Shown: positions 7,286 to 18,818 of the stretch, piece after piece
Numbering within the stretch: the stretch's first letter is position 1
Layout of the letters: each line of letters opens with the position of its first letter
DNA from: Modicisalibacter muralis
Lineage (GTDB): Bacteria > Pseudomonadota > Gammaproteobacteria > Pseudomonadales > Halomonadaceae
NCBI RefSeq assembly: GCF_900102945.1
Contig: NZ_FNGI01000003.1
Span: forward strand, 1-64,000
Length of the DNA: 64,000 bases
Direction of reading: 5' to 3'
Program-made: the position numbers and the translations under genes
Notes under the pieces: model-generated
What the model saw: the letters and a program-made list of their open reading frames with translations, nothing else
What the model was told of the DNA's origin: nothing
Database searches by the model: none

Positions 7286-8035
7286 ATGATTCGCCAGTGC
7301 CGTTCGTCATCGCCGCTTCTCGTGTGCGTCGTCATGCTCGGCGCACTGTGGCTGTCCGGCTGTGTATCGACCACACTGGAAGGTCCAGTTACCACAACGG
7401 ACTCCGAGCAGGCGGTGGCCCTCAACGTCAGGATGGGCATCGAATACATGGAGCAGGGCAATCTGGTCCGCGCCCATGACAAACTCGACAAGGCGCTGGC
7501 GATCGACCCCGGCAACCCCGATGCGCTACAGACTCGCGCGCTGATCTATCAGCTTCAGGGTGAAAACGAACTGGCCGACAAGCTGTTCGAGCGTGCCTTG
7601 AGCGCCGCACCGGATTTTACCCGCGCACGTAACAATTACGCGGCGTTCCTGTACAGTCAGGGACGCATCGCCGAAGCCTGCGACCAACTCGAACGGGCTT
7701 CGCGAAACATCGACTATGACGACCGGGCCCAGCTATTCACCAACCTGGGCCTGTGCCAGCGGGAGCTGGGCAATCTCGAGGCGGCGCGCAAGAGCCTGCA
7801 GCGCGCGCAGGACATCAATCCGCGCAGCGCGCGTAGTTATTACACGTTGGCCGAAATCAACTACGCGCAGGGCAATAACGAGCGCGCCTGGGAGCAGTTG
7901 CAATCGTATATTCGACTGGCAGGCGCCAATTCCGCCAGCCTGCGCCTGGCCGAGAAAATCGCCAACGCACGTGGAGACGCCGCCAGCGCCGCCTTTTATT
8001 CGCGGCAACTGAACGGTTCCAAAGGCGCCCCCTGA
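7286..8035 (+). CDS. pilW: Type IV pilus biogenesis/stability lipoprotein PilW (PilF), TPR protein
   Basis: 249 residues. Lipoprotein signal peptide with lipobox LSGC (Cys at about residue 26), then a run of tetratricopeptide repeats (for example LNVRMGIEYMEQGNLVRAHD, ALQTRALIYQLQGENELADK, LFTNLGLCQRELGNLEAARK). In pseudomonads the orthologue anchors to the outer membrane and helps secretin assembly. The start is ATG 7286 after GAGAGGAG; an upstream in-frame ATG at 7187 lacks a signal peptide. It sits in the conserved slot between rlmN and rodZ. Confidence 0.88.
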   Translation: MIRQCRSSSPLLVCVVMLGALWLSGCVSTTLEGPVTTTDSEQAVALNVRMGIEYMEQGNLVRAHDKLDKALAIDPGNPDALQTRALIYQLQGENELADKLFERALSAAPDFTRARNNYAAFLYSQGRIAEACDQLERASRNIDYDDRAQLFTNLGLCQRELGNLEAARKSLQRAQDINPRSARSYYTLAEINYAQGNNERAWEQLQSYIRLAGANSASLRLAEKIANARGDAASAAFYSRQLNGSKGAP

Positions 8036-8063
8036 CCACCGAATTCAAGAGGAATGCTCAGTC

Positions 8064-9131
8064 ATGAGCGAAGCACAGGAACGACAGGAAGCCCACCTTG
8101 ACACCGCTGGCCTGCCATCCCCCGGCCAGATGCTCAAGCGTGAGCGCGAACGCCTGGGCATGAACCTCGACGAAGTGGCTGTGCAGCTCAACCTGCGCCC
8201 AGCGGTGGTCACCGGGCTCGAAGCCGACAATTACGATCAGGTGCCCGTCGCCGCCTATCGGCGTGGCTACCTGCGGGCCTATGCGCGCTTGGTGGGCATC
8301 GATGAGGCCAAGGTCGTCGACGCCTACAATGCCCAGCACGGGCGTAACGATATCGAGCGTAAAATATCCCCGGTGCATGCCACCAAGCCACCATCGCGCG
8401 TCGGCGCCTGGATATTCAAGCTGGTAACGCTGCTGGTCATCCTCGGCTTGATCGGCCTGACGCTACTGTGGTGGCAAAGCCGCCAGGGCAACGACCTGCT
8501 CGGCCTTGGCGAGCTCGGCGGCCAGGACGCCGTGCAGTCGCTCGATGAACAAGCGAATGGCGAGAGTGCCGCTGGCGACACGGCCATCGATGGCGACGCA
8601 ACCAACGAGACATTGCCGCCCCTGCCCGAGCAAGGCAACGATCTCGGACTGGTCGACGAGAACGCCGGCGATGCCAGCGATCAGCCGACCAGCGATGCGG
8701 TTGCCGAAGACGCTGAAACAGGCGCCGTCGAACCCGGCAACGCAAGCGACGCTACGCCCCCTGCCGACGCTGCCCCGGCCACTTCTCCAAGCGAGACGGC
8801 CGATGCAGCCGCGCCAACGAGCGCCGATGACATGGCCGGCGCCGCGGCCACCGCGACCGAAGCACAGGACGCGCCAGCGGTCATCGACGAGCGCAGCATC
8901 ACGTTGGTCTTCAGTGAAGAGTCATGGACCGAGATATTCGACGCCACCGACGAACGCATTCTGGTCGGCCTGCAGCCCGCCGGCTCTCAGGTCACGATCG
9001 AGGGCGAACCGCCCTTCCGCCTGACCATCGGCAATGCCACCGGCGTCGAAATGACCTATCTTAACCAGCCGGTCGATCTTGCCGCCTACACGGGTGGCAA
9101 CAATGTCGCCCGCTTCAATCTGGGAGAATGA
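8064..9131 (+). CDS. rodZ: Cytoskeleton protein RodZ
   Basis: 355 residues. A Cro-type helix-turn-helix is at residues 18-75 ([26 protein letters not shown]), binding MreB in known RodZ proteins. A single membrane helix follows at about 112-134 ([21 protein letters not shown]), then a long low-complexity Ala/Asp/Thr periplasmic linker (about 150-270), and a C-terminal DUF4115 domain ([20 protein letters not shown]). It controls cell shape. Start at ATG 8064 after AGAGGA; 28 bases from pilW. Confidence 0.92.
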   Translation: MSEAQERQEAHLDTAGLPSPGQMLKRERERLGMNLDEVAVQLNLRPAVVTGLEADNYDQVPVAAYRRGYLRAYARLVGIDEAKVVDAYNAQHGRNDIERKISPVHATKPPSRVGAWIFKLVTLLVILGLIGLTLLWWQSRQGNDLLGLGELGGQDAVQSLDEQANGESAAGDTAIDGDATNETLPPLPEQGNDLGLVDENAGDASDQPTSDAVAEDAETGAVEPGNASDATPPADAAPATSPSETADAAAPTSADDMAGAAATATEAQDAPAVIDERSITLVFSEESWTEIFDATDERILVGLQPAGSQVTIEGEPPFRLTIGNATGVEMTYLNQPVDLAAYTGGNNVARFNLGE

Positions 9132-9141
9132 ACTAGCCGCC

Positions 9142-10257
9142 ATGCACGCTCAGTCTCCGATCCAGCGGCGCAAATCGCGCCAGATCCACGTCGGCTCGGT
9201 GGCGGTGGGCGGCGACGCCCCCATCGCCGTGCAGAGCATGACCAATACCGACACGCTGGACGTCGCCGCCACGGTCGCGCAGATTCAGCGCCTGGAACAG
9301 GCCGGCGCCGATATCGTGCGTGTCTCGGTGCCCGACATGGATGCCGCCGAGGCCTTCGGCCGCATCAAGCGCCAGGTGCGGGTGCCGTTGGTCGCCGACA
9401 TTCATTTCGACTACAAGATCGCCCTGCGCGTCGCCGAACTCGGCGTCGATTGCCTGCGTATCAACCCCGGCAATATCGGTCGCGAGGACCGCGTGCGCGC
9501 GGTGGTCAGCGCGGCGCGCGACAATGGCATTCCGATCCGCATCGGCGTCAACGCTGGCTCGCTGGAAAAGGACCTGCAGAAGAAATACGGCGAGCCGACC
9601 TCCGCAGCGCTGGTCGAGTCCGCCATGCGCCATATCGATCACCTCGAACGCCTCGACTTCGCCGACTTCAAGGTCAGCGTCAAGGCCTCGGACGTGTTCA
9701 TGGCCGTGGCCGCCTACCGCCAGTTGGCCCAGCAGATCGAACAGCCGCTGCATCTGGGCATCACCGAGGCCGGCGGCCTGCGTTCGGGCACCGTCAAATC
9801 GTCGATCGGGCTGGGCATGCTGCTGATGGACGGCATCGGCGACACCATTCGCGTGTCGCTGGCCGCCGACCCGGTCGAGGAGGTCAAGGTCGGCTACGAC
9901 ATGCTCAAGAGCCTGCGCTTGCGCTCGCGGGGCATCAACTTCATCGCCTGCCCGAGCTGTTCGCGCCAGAACTTCGACGTGATCGGCACCATGAATGCGC
10001 TCGAGGAGCGTCTCGAGGACATCATGACGCCGCTCGATGTTTCGGTGATCGGCTGTGTGGTCAACGGCCCCGGCGAAGCCAAGGAGAGCGATATCGGCCT
10101 GACCGGCGGTAGCCCGGCCAACCTCGTCTACCTCGACGGCAAGCCGGCCTCCAAGCTGCGTAACGACCACCTGGTCGACGATCTCGAGCGCCTGATTCGC
10201 GACAAGGTGCGCGAGAAACAGGCCGCCGAGCAGGACATGATCGCTCGCCAAAGCTGA
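9142..10257 (+). CDS. ispG: 4-hydroxy-3-methylbut-2-enyl diphosphate synthase (flavodoxin)
   Basis: 371-residue Fe-S enzyme of the MEP isoprenoid pathway. TIM-barrel part with [17 protein letters not shown] and [12 protein letters not shown]; cluster ligands in [11 protein letters not shown] and [17 protein letters not shown] near residues 270-310. I chose ATG 9142 ([18 protein letters not shown]), 10 bases after rodZ, over the in-frame ATG at 9079 that lies inside rodZ. Confidence 0.95.
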   Translation: MHAQSPIQRRKSRQIHVGSVAVGGDAPIAVQSMTNTDTLDVAATVAQIQRLEQAGADIVRVSVPDMDAAEAFGRIKRQVRVPLVADIHFDYKIALRVAELGVDCLRINPGNIGREDRVRAVVSAARDNGIPIRIGVNAGSLEKDLQKKYGEPTSAALVESAMRHIDHLERLDFADFKVSVKASDVFMAVAAYRQLAQQIEQPLHLGITEAGGLRSGTVKSSIGLGMLLMDGIGDTIRVSLAADPVEEVKVGYDMLKSLRLRSRGINFIACPSCSRQNFDVIGTMNALEERLEDIMTPLDVSVIGCVVNGPGEAKESDIGLTGGSPANLVYLDGKPASKLRNDHLVDDLERLIRDKVREKQAAEQDMIARQS

Positions 10258-10307
10258 GATTTCGTTTTCGCCGGGCGCCGCGCCGCCCGGCATCCAGGAG
10301 CAACCCC

Positions 10308-11588
10308 TTGAGCAAGAAGATCCAGGCCATTCGTGGCATGAACGACCTGTTGCCCGAACAATCGCCGCTGTGGCAATACTTCGAGGGCCAGGTCGCGGCA
10401 TTGATGTTGCGCTATGGCTATCGTGAGATCCGCACCCCCATCGTCGAGCAGACCGCGTTATTCGCCCGCTCCATCGGCGAAGTCACCGACATCGTCGAAA
10501 AGGAGATGTACGCCTTCGAGGATCGCAATGGCGACAACCTGGCGCTGCGTCCCGAAGGCACCGCCAGTTGCGTGCGCGCGGCGATGGAGCACGGGCTGCT
10601 GCACAACCAGACCCAGCGGCTGTGGTATCAGGGCCCGATGTTTCGCCACGAGCGCCCTCAGAAGGGTCGCTATCGCCAGTTCCACCAGGTCGGGGTCGAA
10701 GCCTACGGCATGCAGGGCCCGGACATCGACGCCGAACTCATCCTGCTGTCGGCGCGACTCTGGAAGCAACTGGGGCTCTTCGAGCACGTTACGCTGGAGC
10801 TCAATTCGCTGGGCTCGCTCGAGGCTCGTGCCGCCTATCGTAGTACCTTGGTAGCCTACTTCGAGTCTCACTTCGACGTGCTCGACGAGGATTCACGCCG
10901 GCGCCTGTCGAGTAACCCGCTGCGCATTCTCGACTCGAAGAATCCCGACATGGCCACGATGCTGGCCGGCGCGCCGCAATTGCTCGATCATCTCGACGCG
11001 CCATCGCGCGAACATTTCGCGCAGCTCACCGCGCTGCTCGATGCCGCCGGTATCGACTACCGCATCAATCCGCGACTGGTGCGCGGCCTCGATTACTATT
11101 CGCGCAGCGTGTTCGAGTGGACCACCACGGCACTCGGTAGCCAGGGCACGGTATGCGCCGGTGGCCGCTACGACGCGCTGGTCGAGCAACTCGGCGGCAA
11201 GCCGACCCCAGCGGTAGGTTTCGCGATGGGCGTCGAGCGCTTGATCCTGCTGCTCGAGACTCTCGACCTGGTGCCGGCACAGAGCCAGCACGGCGTGGAC
11301 GCCTATCTGCTGGCCATCGGCGAGCGCGCCGAGCACCAGGCACTGTTGCTCGGCGAGCAGTTGCGTGATGTGCTACCCGATTTGGCGCTGCACGTGCATT
11401 GTGGCGGCGGCAGCTTCAAGAGCCAGATCAAGAAGGCCGACAAGAGCGGCGCGCGCCTGGCGTTGATCCTCGGCGAGGAAGAAGTGGCCCAGGGCACGCT
11501 GGGGCTCAAGTATCTGCGCGAGGAGCGCGAGCAGGAAACCCTGCCGCGCGACGCCGCCATCGAGCGGCTGCGGGAACTCCTGCGCTGA
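10308..11588 (+). CDS. hisS: Histidyl-tRNA synthetase
   Basis: 426-residue class II aminoacyl-tRNA synthetase. It begins at a TTG codon (10308) preceded by AGGAG; the translated start [15 protein letters not shown] matches E. coli HisS. Motif 2 is [14 protein letters not shown] with [10 protein letters not shown]; the histidine-specific motifs are [15 protein letters not shown] and [18 protein letters not shown]; motif 3 is [14 protein letters not shown]; an anticodon-binding domain follows from about residue 330. The rare start codon may tune expression. Confidence 0.96.
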   Translation: MSKKIQAIRGMNDLLPEQSPLWQYFEGQVAALMLRYGYREIRTPIVEQTALFARSIGEVTDIVEKEMYAFEDRNGDNLALRPEGTASCVRAAMEHGLLHNQTQRLWYQGPMFRHERPQKGRYRQFHQVGVEAYGMQGPDIDAELILLSARLWKQLGLFEHVTLELNSLGSLEARAAYRSTLVAYFESHFDVLDEDSRRRLSSNPLRILDSKNPDMATMLAGAPQLLDHLDAPSREHFAQLTALLDAAGIDYRINPRLVRGLDYYSRSVFEWTTTALGSQGTVCAGGRYDALVEQLGGKPTPAVGFAMGVERLILLLETLDLVPAQSQHGVDAYLLAIGERAEHQALLLGEQLRDVLPDLALHVHCGGGSFKSQIKKADKSGARLALILGEEEVAQGTLGLKYLREEREQETLPRDAAIERLRELLR

Positions 11589-11672
11589 ATGAATGATGCA
11601 AACTCATTGAGACCTTGTCCGGGAATCGGCGAGTGCAGCCAATTATCGGAAAGACCGTAAAGGAGACCGCCC

Positions 11673-12332
11673 GTGGCGGAGCTAAGAACCGAAGAAGAAC
11701 AGCTTGAAGCACTCAAGCGCTGGTGGAAGGAAAACGGCACCTCGCTGATCGTCGGCGTGGTCATAGCCGTCGTCGCGGTCGTCGGCTGGAAAGCCTGGCA
11801 GAGCTACCAGGCCAATCAGGCCGAGGCCGCCTCGATGCGCTATCAACAACTGCTGACACTGGCCAGCCGGCCGACCCTCGAGGGTGACGCCCTGGCCGAG
11901 GCGCAGCGACTGATCGGCGAGATCAGCGACACGCATGGCGATACCCTGTATGCCGATCTGGCCACGCTGATCGAGGCGCGCGTGGCGATCGCCGACGGCG
12001 ACCTCGCTGCCGCCAGCGGCGCACTCGAAGCGCTGATCGAGAATACCCAGCGCGACTACCTCAAGGGGTTGGCCCGCTTGCGTCTGGCTCGACTGCAACT
12101 CGCCGAAGGCGACGCCGAAGCGGCCCTGGCATCGCTCGAGGCCGGCGTCCCCGATGCGCTCGGCGCCCAGCGCGCCGATACCCGTGGCGATATCCTGCTC
12201 GCCCTGGGCCGCGAGGATGACGCCCGCGAGGCCTATCAAACGGCGCTGAACCTGTCACAGGAAACCGGCCAGCCAGTCTATGGCGTACAGCTCAAGCTCG
12301 ACAATCTCGGTGCGGAGGATGCCACTCTATGA
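11673..12332 (+). CDS. yfgM: YfgM-like inner-membrane TPR protein (ancillary SecYEG translocon subunit)
   Basis: 219 residues from a GTG start with AGGAG 8 bases upstream. A short cytoplasmic N-terminus (ELRTEEEQLEALKRWWKENG) precedes one membrane helix (about residues 23-42) and a periplasmic TPR-like domain (DUF2133-type). E. coli YfgM associates with SecYEG and PpiD. It overlaps bamB by ATGA, so it is co-translated with the outer-membrane assembly gene. Confidence 0.88.
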   Translation: MAELRTEEEQLEALKRWWKENGTSLIVGVVIAVVAVVGWKAWQSYQANQAEAASMRYQQLLTLASRPTLEGDALAEAQRLIGEISDTHGDTLYADLATLIEARVAIADGDLAAASGALEALIENTQRDYLKGLARLRLARLQLAEGDAEAALASLEAGVPDALGAQRADTRGDILLALGREDDAREAYQTALNLSQETGQPVYGVQLKLDNLGAEDATL

Positions 12333-13489
12333 AACTTTCCCAGCTGATCGTACCGGCACTGCTGACGACGCTAATGGTCGGCTGCGCCGGCAAGGTCGAA
12401 CCGGAATATCCGCCCCAGCCGCTGACCTCGTTCGATGCCAACACCGAACTCGAGCACGTCTGGAGCCAGGGTATCGGCGACGGCCTGGGCATCGCCCGCT
12501 ATCCGATCACCCCGGCTTTGGATGACGGCCGACTATTCGCCGCCGATCAATCCGGCCTGCTGCGCGCCATCGACGCCTCCAGCGGCGAGACACTCTGGGA
12601 GATCCAGCTCGACACGCCGGTCTCCAGCGGCCTGACCGCCGTCGCCGGCCAGCTCTATCTGGGCACGCGTAACGGCGAAGTGCTGGCTATCGACCAGCAA
12701 AGCGGCGACGTGTTGTGGCGGGCGCCGGTCTCCAGCGAAGTGCTCGCCCCGCCTCAGCCCAATACCGAACTGCTGGTAGTGCAGAGTGTCGACGGCGCGG
12801 TAACCGCACTGGATCGCGCGACCGGCGAGGAACGCTGGGTCTACACCAGCAGCGAGCCGGCATTGACCCTGCGTGGCACCGGCACGCCGCGGGTAATCGA
12901 CCCGGTCACCTTCGCCGGTTTCGCCAATGGCCGCCTGGTCACGCTGGACAACCGTAGCGGACAGCCGCTATGGGACATGCGCGTCGCCGTGCCACGCGGC
13001 CGCACCGAAGTCGATCGACTGGTCGACCTCGACGGCCAGCCGCTGCTGACCCAGGACGGACGCCTGTACATCACCAGCTACAACGGCCGCTTGCTGGCGC
13101 TGGAAGCCACCAGTGGCGAAATACTCTGGGAGCGTGAGAGTTCCAGCTACCTGAGTCCGCTGCTGGTCGGTGATACCCTGTTCACCGTCACCGAAGGTAG
13201 CCACGTACTGGCGCTGGATGCCCTGTCAGGCCGCGTGATATGGGAGTCCGTGGCCCTCGAGGGCCGCTCGCTGACCGCGCCGGTATTCGTCGACGGACGT
13301 ATCGCGCTGGGTGATTATGAAGGCTATGTGCACCTGCTCGACGCCGAGAGTGGCGAAATCGTCGGACGCCAGGAGGTTGGCAACACCGTCAGCCTGCCAC
13401 TGCTGGCCGGCGAACAGCGTGTCTATGTCATGACCAACGATGGCGAGCTCGACGCCTACCGCCTGGAATCCACCGACCAAACTCCATGA
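12329..13489 (+). CDS. bamB: Outer-membrane assembly lipoprotein BamB
   Basis: 386 residues. Lipobox MVGC (Cys near residue 19) after a hydrophobic signal; then an eight-bladed beta-propeller of PQQ-like repeats, seen as recurring [50 protein letters not shown] and [10 protein letters not shown]. BamB supports the BamA beta-barrel insertase. Overlaps yfgM and der by four bases each, implying translational coupling. Confidence 0.94.
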   Translation: MKLSQLIVPALLTTLMVGCAGKVEPEYPPQPLTSFDANTELEHVWSQGIGDGLGIARYPITPALDDGRLFAADQSGLLRAIDASSGETLWEIQLDTPVSSGLTAVAGQLYLGTRNGEVLAIDQQSGDVLWRAPVSSEVLAPPQPNTELLVVQSVDGAVTALDRATGEERWVYTSSEPALTLRGTGTPRVIDPVTFAGFANGRLVTLDNRSGQPLWDMRVAVPRGRTEVDRLVDLDGQPLLTQDGRLYITSYNGRLLALEATSGEILWERESSSYLSPLLVGDTLFTVTEGSHVLALDALSGRVIWESVALEGRSLTAPVFVDGRIALGDYEGYVHLLDAESGEIVGRQEVGNTVSLPLLAGEQRVYVMTNDGELDAYRLESTDQTP

Positions 13490-14889
13490 ATCCCGTAATC
13501 GCTCTGGTTGGCCGACCCAATGTCGGCAAGTCGACCCTCTTCAACCGCCTGACGCGCTCGCGCGATGCCCTGGTGGCCGACTTCCCCGGTCTGACGCGGG
13601 ATCGCAAGTACGGCAACGGCCAGCTCGGCGACAAGACCTATACGGTCATCGACACCGGCGGCATCAGCGGTGACGAGGACGGCATCGACGCCGCCATGGC
13701 CGAGCAGTCGCTGGTGGCCATCGACGAAGCCGATATCGTGCTGTTCATGGTCGATGCCCGCGCCGGACTCAACGTCGCCGACGAGGCCATCGCCAACCAT
13801 CTGCGCGTCAATCAGAAGAAGACCTGGCTGGTGGTCAACAAGACCGACGGCCTCGAAGAGCATTCGGCGATGGCCGATTTCTGGACCCTGGGGCTCGGCG
13901 ATCCGCACCCTATCGCCGCCGCTCACGGGCGCAACGTCACCACCCTGATCGACGAGGTGCTGGCGCCGTTCCCCGAGCGCGAGGACGGCTACGTGCCGGC
14001 CACCGACAAGGGTATTCGTATCGGCGTGATCGGCCGCCCCAACGTCGGCAAATCGACGCTGGTCAACCGCCTGCTCGGCGAGGAGCGCGTGGTGGTGTTC
14101 GACGAGGCCGGCACCACCCGCGACGCCATCGAGATCCCCTTCGAGCGGCGCGGCCGGCCCTACGTGCTGGTCGATACCGCCGGCGTGCGGCGGCGCAAGA
14201 ACATCAGCCAGATCGCCGAGAAGTTCTCGATCGTCAAGACCCTCGAGGCGATCAAGGAGTGTCATGTGGCGATCATGGTGCTCGATGCGCGCGGCGGTCT
14301 GGTCGAACAGGACCTGCACCTGCTCGACTACGTACTGACCTCGGGGCGCGCGCTGGTACTGGCGGTCAACAAGTGGGATGGCCTCGAGAGCGAACAGCGC
14401 GAAAAGATGCGCGCCGACATCAAGCGTCGCCTGGGCTTCGCCGATTATGCCGACCTGCATTTCATCTCGGCGCTGCACGGCACGGCGGTGGGCGACCTTT
14501 ACCCTTCGGTCGAGCGTGCCTTCAAGGCCGCTACCGGACGCTGGTCGACCAATCGCCTGACGACCATCCTGCAGGACGCGGTGAGCGAGCATCAGCCGCC
14601 GCTGGTGCATGGCCGACGCATCAAGCTGCGCATGGCTCACCAGGGCGGCACCAATCCGCCGATCATCGTCGTGCATGGCAATCAGACCGGCTCCCTGCCG
14701 GAAGCCTACAAGCGCTTCCTGACCAATACCTTTCGCAAGGTGCTCAAGGTGCGTGGCACGCCGATGCGCTTCGAATTTCGCTCGGGCGCCAACCCCTTCG
14801 ACGCCGACGCCGGTGCCAGCGACCGCGAGAAGGCCAAGAAGCGCGAGCTGGGAAGGACCAAGGAGGCGCGCAAGAACCGGCGCCGCTAG
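13486..14889 (+). CDS. der: Ribosome biogenesis GTPase Der (EngA)
   Basis: 467 residues. Two tandem GTPase domains, each with G1 GRPNVGKST (about residues 8-16 and 184-192), G3 DTGG/DTAG, and G4 NKTD and NKWD, followed by a KH-like C-terminal domain and a basic tail ([15 protein letters not shown] region). It acts in 50S assembly. Its TAG stop shares the tetranucleotide CTAG (14886-14889) with the stop of the convergent ATPase gene. Confidence 0.97.
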   Translation: MNPVIALVGRPNVGKSTLFNRLTRSRDALVADFPGLTRDRKYGNGQLGDKTYTVIDTGGISGDEDGIDAAMAEQSLVAIDEADIVLFMVDARAGLNVADEAIANHLRVNQKKTWLVVNKTDGLEEHSAMADFWTLGLGDPHPIAAAHGRNVTTLIDEVLAPFPEREDGYVPATDKGIRIGVIGRPNVGKSTLVNRLLGEERVVVFDEAGTTRDAIEIPFERRGRPYVLVDTAGVRRRKNISQIAEKFSIVKTLEAIKECHVAIMVLDARGGLVEQDLHLLDYVLTSGRALVLAVNKWDGLESEQREKMRADIKRRLGFADYADLHFISALHGTAVGDLYPSVERAFKAATGRWSTNRLTTILQDAVSEHQPPLVHGRRIKLRMAHQGGTNPPIIVVHGNQTGSLPEAYKRFLTNTFRKVLKVRGTPMRFEFRSGANPFDADAGASDREKAKKRELGRTKEARKNRRR

Positions 14890-15752
14890 GCTTTTTCCAG
14901 CTCCAGTTGCCCCACCCACTGGCAGGCGAACTGCCAGGCGGCGCGACCGCTGCGCCCGCCACGCAGTGTCGCGAAGCGAATCGCCGCTTCACGGGCTTCA
15001 TCGTTCCAGGCATCGCCGCCACCCAAGCGAGCGACCCAGTGGGTGCAGGTATCGAGGTAGGTCGCCTGGTTGAACGGATGAAAGGCCAACCACAGGCCGA
15101 AGCGATCGGACAGCGATATCTTCTCCTCGACGGCATCGCCGTGATGCAGCTCGTCGCCGACCAGGCGCGTGTCGGCGTTATCGGCGAGCGACTCGGGGAG
15201 CAGATGACGACGATTGGATGTCGCATACAGCAGCACGTTTTCCGGCGGTCCGGTCAGGGTGCCATCGAGCACGCTCTTGAGGGCCTTGTAGGCATCGTCG
15301 TTGCCCTCGAACGACAGATCGTCGCAATACACCACGAAGCGCTGTGGCGCGTCGCGCAATTGCTGTACCAGCCCAGGCAGGCTGACCAGGTCGTGGCGGT
15401 CGACCTGGATCAGGCGCAGGCCCTCGCTGGCCAAGGTGTTGAGTAGCGCGCGTACCAGCGACGACTTGCCACTGCCCCGCGCGCCCCACAGCAGGGCATG
15501 GTTGGCCGGCAAGCCGCGCAGAAAGGCCCGGGTGTTGTCGAGCAAGGCTCCCTTCTGGCGCTCGATGCCCAGCAGATCGTCCAGCGTGAGGGCATCGCGC
15601 ACCGCAACCGGCAACAACTGGCCGCCGAGTGCGTGGCGTTGCCACAGCGCGGCGACATCGCGCGACCAATCCAGTCGCGGCGGCTCGGCGGGTAGCCAGG
15701 CCTCGACGCGATCGAGTAATACAACGAGACGCTGAGTCAGCTCGGCATCCAT
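14886..15752 (-). CDS. AAA+ family ATPase (DUF815-type)
   Basis: 288 residues. Walker A is [10 protein letters not shown] (about residues 93-102) and Walker B-like [21 protein letters not shown] resembles sensor 1 with an arginine pair. This matches the DUF815 group, whose cellular role is unknown. I start at ATG 15752 because GGGGAGA precedes it; the in-frame ATG at 15770 has no ribosome binding site, and the longer reading to 15863 lacks homology. Convergent with der, divergent from the M48 protease. Confidence 0.85.
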   Translation of the reverse strand: MDAELTQRLVVLLDRVEAWLPAEPPRLDWSRDVAALWQRHALGGQLLPVAVRDALTLDDLLGIERQKGALLDNTRAFLRGLPANHALLWGARGSGKSSLVRALLNTLASEGLRLIQVDRHDLVSLPGLVQQLRDAPQRFVVYCDDLSFEGNDDAYKALKSVLDGTLTGPPENVLLYATSNRRHLLPESLADNADTRLVGDELHHGDAVEEKISLSDRFGLWLAFHPFNQATYLDTCTHWVARLGGGDAWNDEAREAAIRFATLRGGRSGRAAWQFACQWVGQLELEKA

Positions 15753-15875
15753 GTGCTGGGTTCTCCCCATGGTTACGGATTGACGAAAGAACGCGAAGGT
15801 TGACCCCAAAGGGCATCCGGGTATCTTGGAGCCGATCATGTTCACGGTCCAGACGGACAACAAAGGATGTTAACG

Positions 15876-16670
15876 ATGAAGTGGATGATGCGCGCCGCCA
15901 CCGGCGCATTGGTGCTAACGCTCGCCGCCTGTAGCCAGTCGCCCACCGGGCGTTCGCAGCTGACGCTGTTCTCCGAGGAACAGCTCGAAGAGATGGGCGC
16001 ACAGAGCTTCACGCAATACGAGCAGGAACTGCCGGTGGTCGGTGGCCAGGTCGGTGAATATGTTCAGTGCGTGGCCACGGCCATCACGGGTGAGTTGAAC
16101 GCCGGCGAAACCTGGGAAGTCAAGGTCTTCAAGGACGGCTCGGCGAACGCCTTCGCCCTGCCGGGTGGGCATATCGGCGTCAATACCGGCCTGCTTGACG
16201 TGGCGACCAACCAGGATCAACTGGCCGCGGTAATCGGCCACGAGGTGGCACACGTGCTCGCCAGCCACGCCAACGAGCGCGTTTCCACCCAGGCCGCGAC
16301 ACAGACCGGGCTATCGGTGTTGCAAGCCGCCGCCGGCTTGAACAGCGCTGGCGGTCAGCAACTGATGGGGCTGCTCGGCATGGGCGCCAAATACGGCATC
16401 ATCCTGCCCTTCTCGCGCCAGCACGAGAGCGAGGCCGACACCCTTGGGCTGAACCTGATGGCCCAGGCCGGCTTCGACCCGCGCGCCAGCATCGAGTTGT
16501 GGCAAAACATGTCGGCCGGCAGCCAGGGCCAACCACCGGTATGGCTCTCGACCCACCCCAGCCACGGCCAGCGCATCAACGGCCTTCAGGCGCACATGGA
16601 CGAAGCCATGGCGCTGTATGAGCAGGCGCGCGCCGCGGGCTCGGGCCCGAGCTGCCAGGCACCCGGCTGA
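15876..16670 (+). CDS. M48-family metallopeptidase lipoprotein (LoiP/YcaL-like)
   Basis: 264 residues. Lipoprotein signal with lipobox LAAC (Cys near residue 19). Zinc protease motif HEVAH in VIGHEVAHVLASHANERVS, with the third ligand in ESEADTLGLNLM; SANAFALPGGHIGVNTGLL is typical of the family. Likely a periplasmic protease anchored in a membrane, in outer-membrane quality control. I prefer ATG 15876, spaced 8 bases from AAGGA, over ATG 15867. Overlaps the next gene by ATGA. Confidence 0.9.
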   Translation: MKWMMRAATGALVLTLAACSQSPTGRSQLTLFSEEQLEEMGAQSFTQYEQELPVVGGQVGEYVQCVATAITGELNAGETWEVKVFKDGSANAFALPGGHIGVNTGLLDVATNQDQLAAVIGHEVAHVLASHANERVSTQAATQTGLSVLQAAAGLNSAGGQQLMGLLGMGAKYGIILPFSRQHESEADTLGLNLMAQAGFDPRASIELWQNMSAGSQGQPPVWLSTHPSHGQRINGLQAHMDEAMALYEQARAAGSGPSCQAPG

Positions 16671-16927
16671 TGACCCGCTGGGGAACACTGGCCCTGATCG
16701 TGCCGATTTTCGTGCTACTCGGCATGTATTTCTGGGAGTTGGGCGATGTGCGTGAGTGCCAGCTTTCCGGCGGCCACTGGGATTATCTAAGCGAGGCCTG
16801 CCGTGCGCAGCCGCAACCGTTCGTGTCGTTTCTCGAGCGCCACCCCTGGCTCGGCAACGGCGGCATGCTGCTATCGGTGGCGGGGCTGGTGATGTGCTTT
16901 CTGGGGCTTTACGTCAAGCGCCGCTGA
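16670..16927 (+). CDS. Small two-helix membrane protein of unknown function
   Basis: 85 residues. Two predicted membrane helices (about 6-23 and 64-81) enclose a loop with two cysteines (near residues 30 and 44) that could form a disulfide outside the cytoplasm. No family recognised. It starts in the stop codon of the M48 protease (ATGA), so the pair is probably co-expressed and may work together. Confidence 0.7.
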   Translation: MTRWGTLALIVPIFVLLGMYFWELGDVRECQLSGGHWDYLSEACRAQPQPFVSFLERHPWLGNGGMLLSVAGLVMCFLGLYVKRR

Positions 16928-17740
16928 TTATCGCGACCGCCGCAACATCTCGCGTACCGCCGCGGTATCGGGGCGCTTGTTGCGCCACAGGAAAAACGAC
17001 TCCGCGGCCTGCTCGACCAGCATGCCCAGGCCATCGACGGTGCGCGCGCCGCGCTTTGCCGCCCAACGCAAAAATACCGTCGGCTCGGCGCCGTACATCA
17101 TGTCGTAGGCCAGCGCGCCATCGGCGAACAGCTCATCGGGTAGCGGCGGCAGCTCGCCGCCCAGGCTGGCGCTGGTGCCATTGATCACCAGATCGAAGGT
17201 GCCGACCACGGCATCGAAACCGCCGCCGGTGGTTTCTCCCAGATCGGCGAAATCGCTCGCCAGCCGTTCGGCCTTGGCGGCGGTGCGGTTGGCGATCATC
17301 AGCGCCGCCGGGTTGGCGGCGAGTAGCGGCTCGAGAATGCCACGCACCGCGCCACCGGCACCCAGCACCAGAATGCGCGCGCCCTCGAGCGGCGCGGCAT
17401 GCGCCTGAAGGTCGCGTACCAGACCGACACCGTCGGTGGTGTCGCCATAAACACGCTCATGCTTGCCCACCATCAGGGTATTCACCGCACCGGCGCGCTG
17501 GGCGCGCGGGCTGAGAACATCGGCGAGGCGGTAGGCCTGTTCCTTGAACGGCACGGTCACATTGGCGCCACGCCCGCCCTCGGCGACAAACGCCCGCCAG
17601 GCGCCGGCGAAATCGTCGAGTGGCGCTTCGATCGCCTCGTAGCGCAGCGACTCGCCGGTCTGCTCGGCGAAGACGGTATGAATGCGCGGTGACTTGGAGT
17701 GACCGACCGGATGGCCGAATACGCAATAACGGTCGCTCAT
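16928..17740 (-). CDS. aroE: Shikimate dehydrogenase
   Basis: 270 residues. Reduces 3-dehydroshikimate with NADPH in aromatic amino acid synthesis. Substrate motifs [21 protein letters not shown] and [11 protein letters not shown] (catalytic Lys) at the N-terminus; cofactor motif [11 protein letters not shown] and NRT near residue 150; [16 protein letters not shown] at the end. ATG 17740 follows AGGAG by 8 bases; a TTG one codon earlier is less likely. Minus-strand group with hemF, tsaC and dprA, as in Pseudomonas. Confidence 0.95.
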   Translation of the reverse strand: MSDRYCVFGHPVGHSKSPRIHTVFAEQTGESLRYEAIEAPLDDFAGAWRAFVAEGGRGANVTVPFKEQAYRLADVLSPRAQRAGAVNTLMVGKHERVYGDTTDGVGLVRDLQAHAAPLEGARILVLGAGGAVRGILEPLLAANPAALMIANRTAAKAERLASDFADLGETTGGGFDAVVGTFDLVINGTSASLGGELPPLPDELFADGALAYDMMYGAEPTVFLRWAAKRGARTVDGLGMLVEQAAESFFLWRNKRPDTAAVREMLRRSR

Positions 17741-17822
17741 CAAATTCTCTCCTTGTTAGGCGAGCTTTATAGTATCGCGCAATGCAGCGATTCGTTGGGG
17801 GGCGCCGAGCCCGTGCAGGCGA

Positions 17823-18743
17823 TCATTCGGTGACTTCCCCCAGCCAGTCGCGCGGGCGCAGGTAGTCGCGATACAGCGCTTCCTCGCGGCTCCCCGGCTC
17901 GGGCGTCCAGCCATAGTGCCACTCGGCGACCGGCGGCATCGACATCAGGATCGACTCGGTGCGCCCGCCGCTTTGCAGGCCGAACAGCGTGCCGCGATCC
18001 CAGACCAGGTTGAACTCCACGTAGCGCCCACGCCGGTAGGCTTGAAAGGCCCGCTCACGCTCGCCGTAGTCCATGTTGCGCCGGCGCTGCACGATCGGTA
18101 GATAAGCCTCGAGGAAGCTGTTTCCTATCGCTTGTTGAAAGGCGAAGCAGGTCGCGAAATCCCAGCTATTCAGGTCGTCGAAGAACAGCCCGCCGACGCC
18201 GCGCGTCTCGTCGCGATGCTTGAGATAGAAGTAATCGTCGCACCAGCGCTTGAAACACGGGTAGACGTCGTCGCCGAACGGCGCGCAGGCATCGCGGGCG
18301 ACCCGATGCCAATGCACCACGTCATCCAGTCTCGGGTAGAACGGGGTCAGGTCGTAGCCGCCGCCGAACCACCACACCGCTGGCTCACCCGGCTTTTCGG
18401 CGATAAAGAAACGCACGTTGCCGTGGCTGGTCGGCACGTGAGGATTGCGCGGATGCATCACCCACGACACGCCGACCGCATGGAAGCTGCGTCCGGCCAA
18501 CTCGGGGCGCGCGGCGCTGGCCGATGCCGGCAACGTGGCGCCATAAACGTGCGAGAAGTTGACGCCGCCCTTCTCGAACAGCGCGCCGTCTTCGAGCACT
18601 CGCGAGCGCCCACCACCGCCTTCGCTACGCTCCCAGGCATCCTCGCGAAACTCACCGCCATCCTCCTCGGCCAGGGTCTGGCAGAGGCGATCCTGCAGAT
18701 CGAGCAGGTAGCGTTTGACGTCGTCGAGAAGGTCGTGTGCCAC
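17823..18743 (-). CDS. hemF: Oxygen-dependent coproporphyrinogen III oxidase
   Basis: 306 residues, GTG start with AGGAG 6 bases upstream. Catalyses aerobic decarboxylation of coproporphyrinogen III in haem synthesis. Conserved stretches include [45 protein letters not shown] and [20 protein letters not shown]. Lies 79 bases before the aroE start on the same strand. Confidence 0.96.
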   Translation of the reverse strand: MAHDLLDDVKRYLLDLQDRLCQTLAEEDGGEFREDAWERSEGGGGRSRVLEDGALFEKGGVNFSHVYGATLPASASAARPELAGRSFHAVGVSWVMHPRNPHVPTSHGNVRFFIAEKPGEPAVWWFGGGYDLTPFYPRLDDVVHWHRVARDACAPFGDDVYPCFKRWCDDYFYLKHRDETRGVGGLFFDDLNSWDFATCFAFQQAIGNSFLEAYLPIVQRRRNMDYGERERAFQAYRRGRYVEFNLVWDRGTLFGLQSGGRTESILMSMPPVAEWHYGWTPEPGSREEALYRDYLRPRDWLGEVTE

Positions 18744-18818
18744 GGGGGTCTCCTTGGGTCCGGGCGAACCGCCGACTATAGGCGGCGAATTGAATACATG
18801 GCATGCCCACGGGCCGTG

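Noticed and set aside
9133-10401. 422-codon minus-strand frame opposite ispG
   Set aside because: ispG is unambiguous; the opposite frame has no recognisable domain.
13456-14919. 487-codon minus-strand frame opposite der
   Set aside because: der has all GTPase motifs; the opposite frame has none and is a codon-bias artefact.
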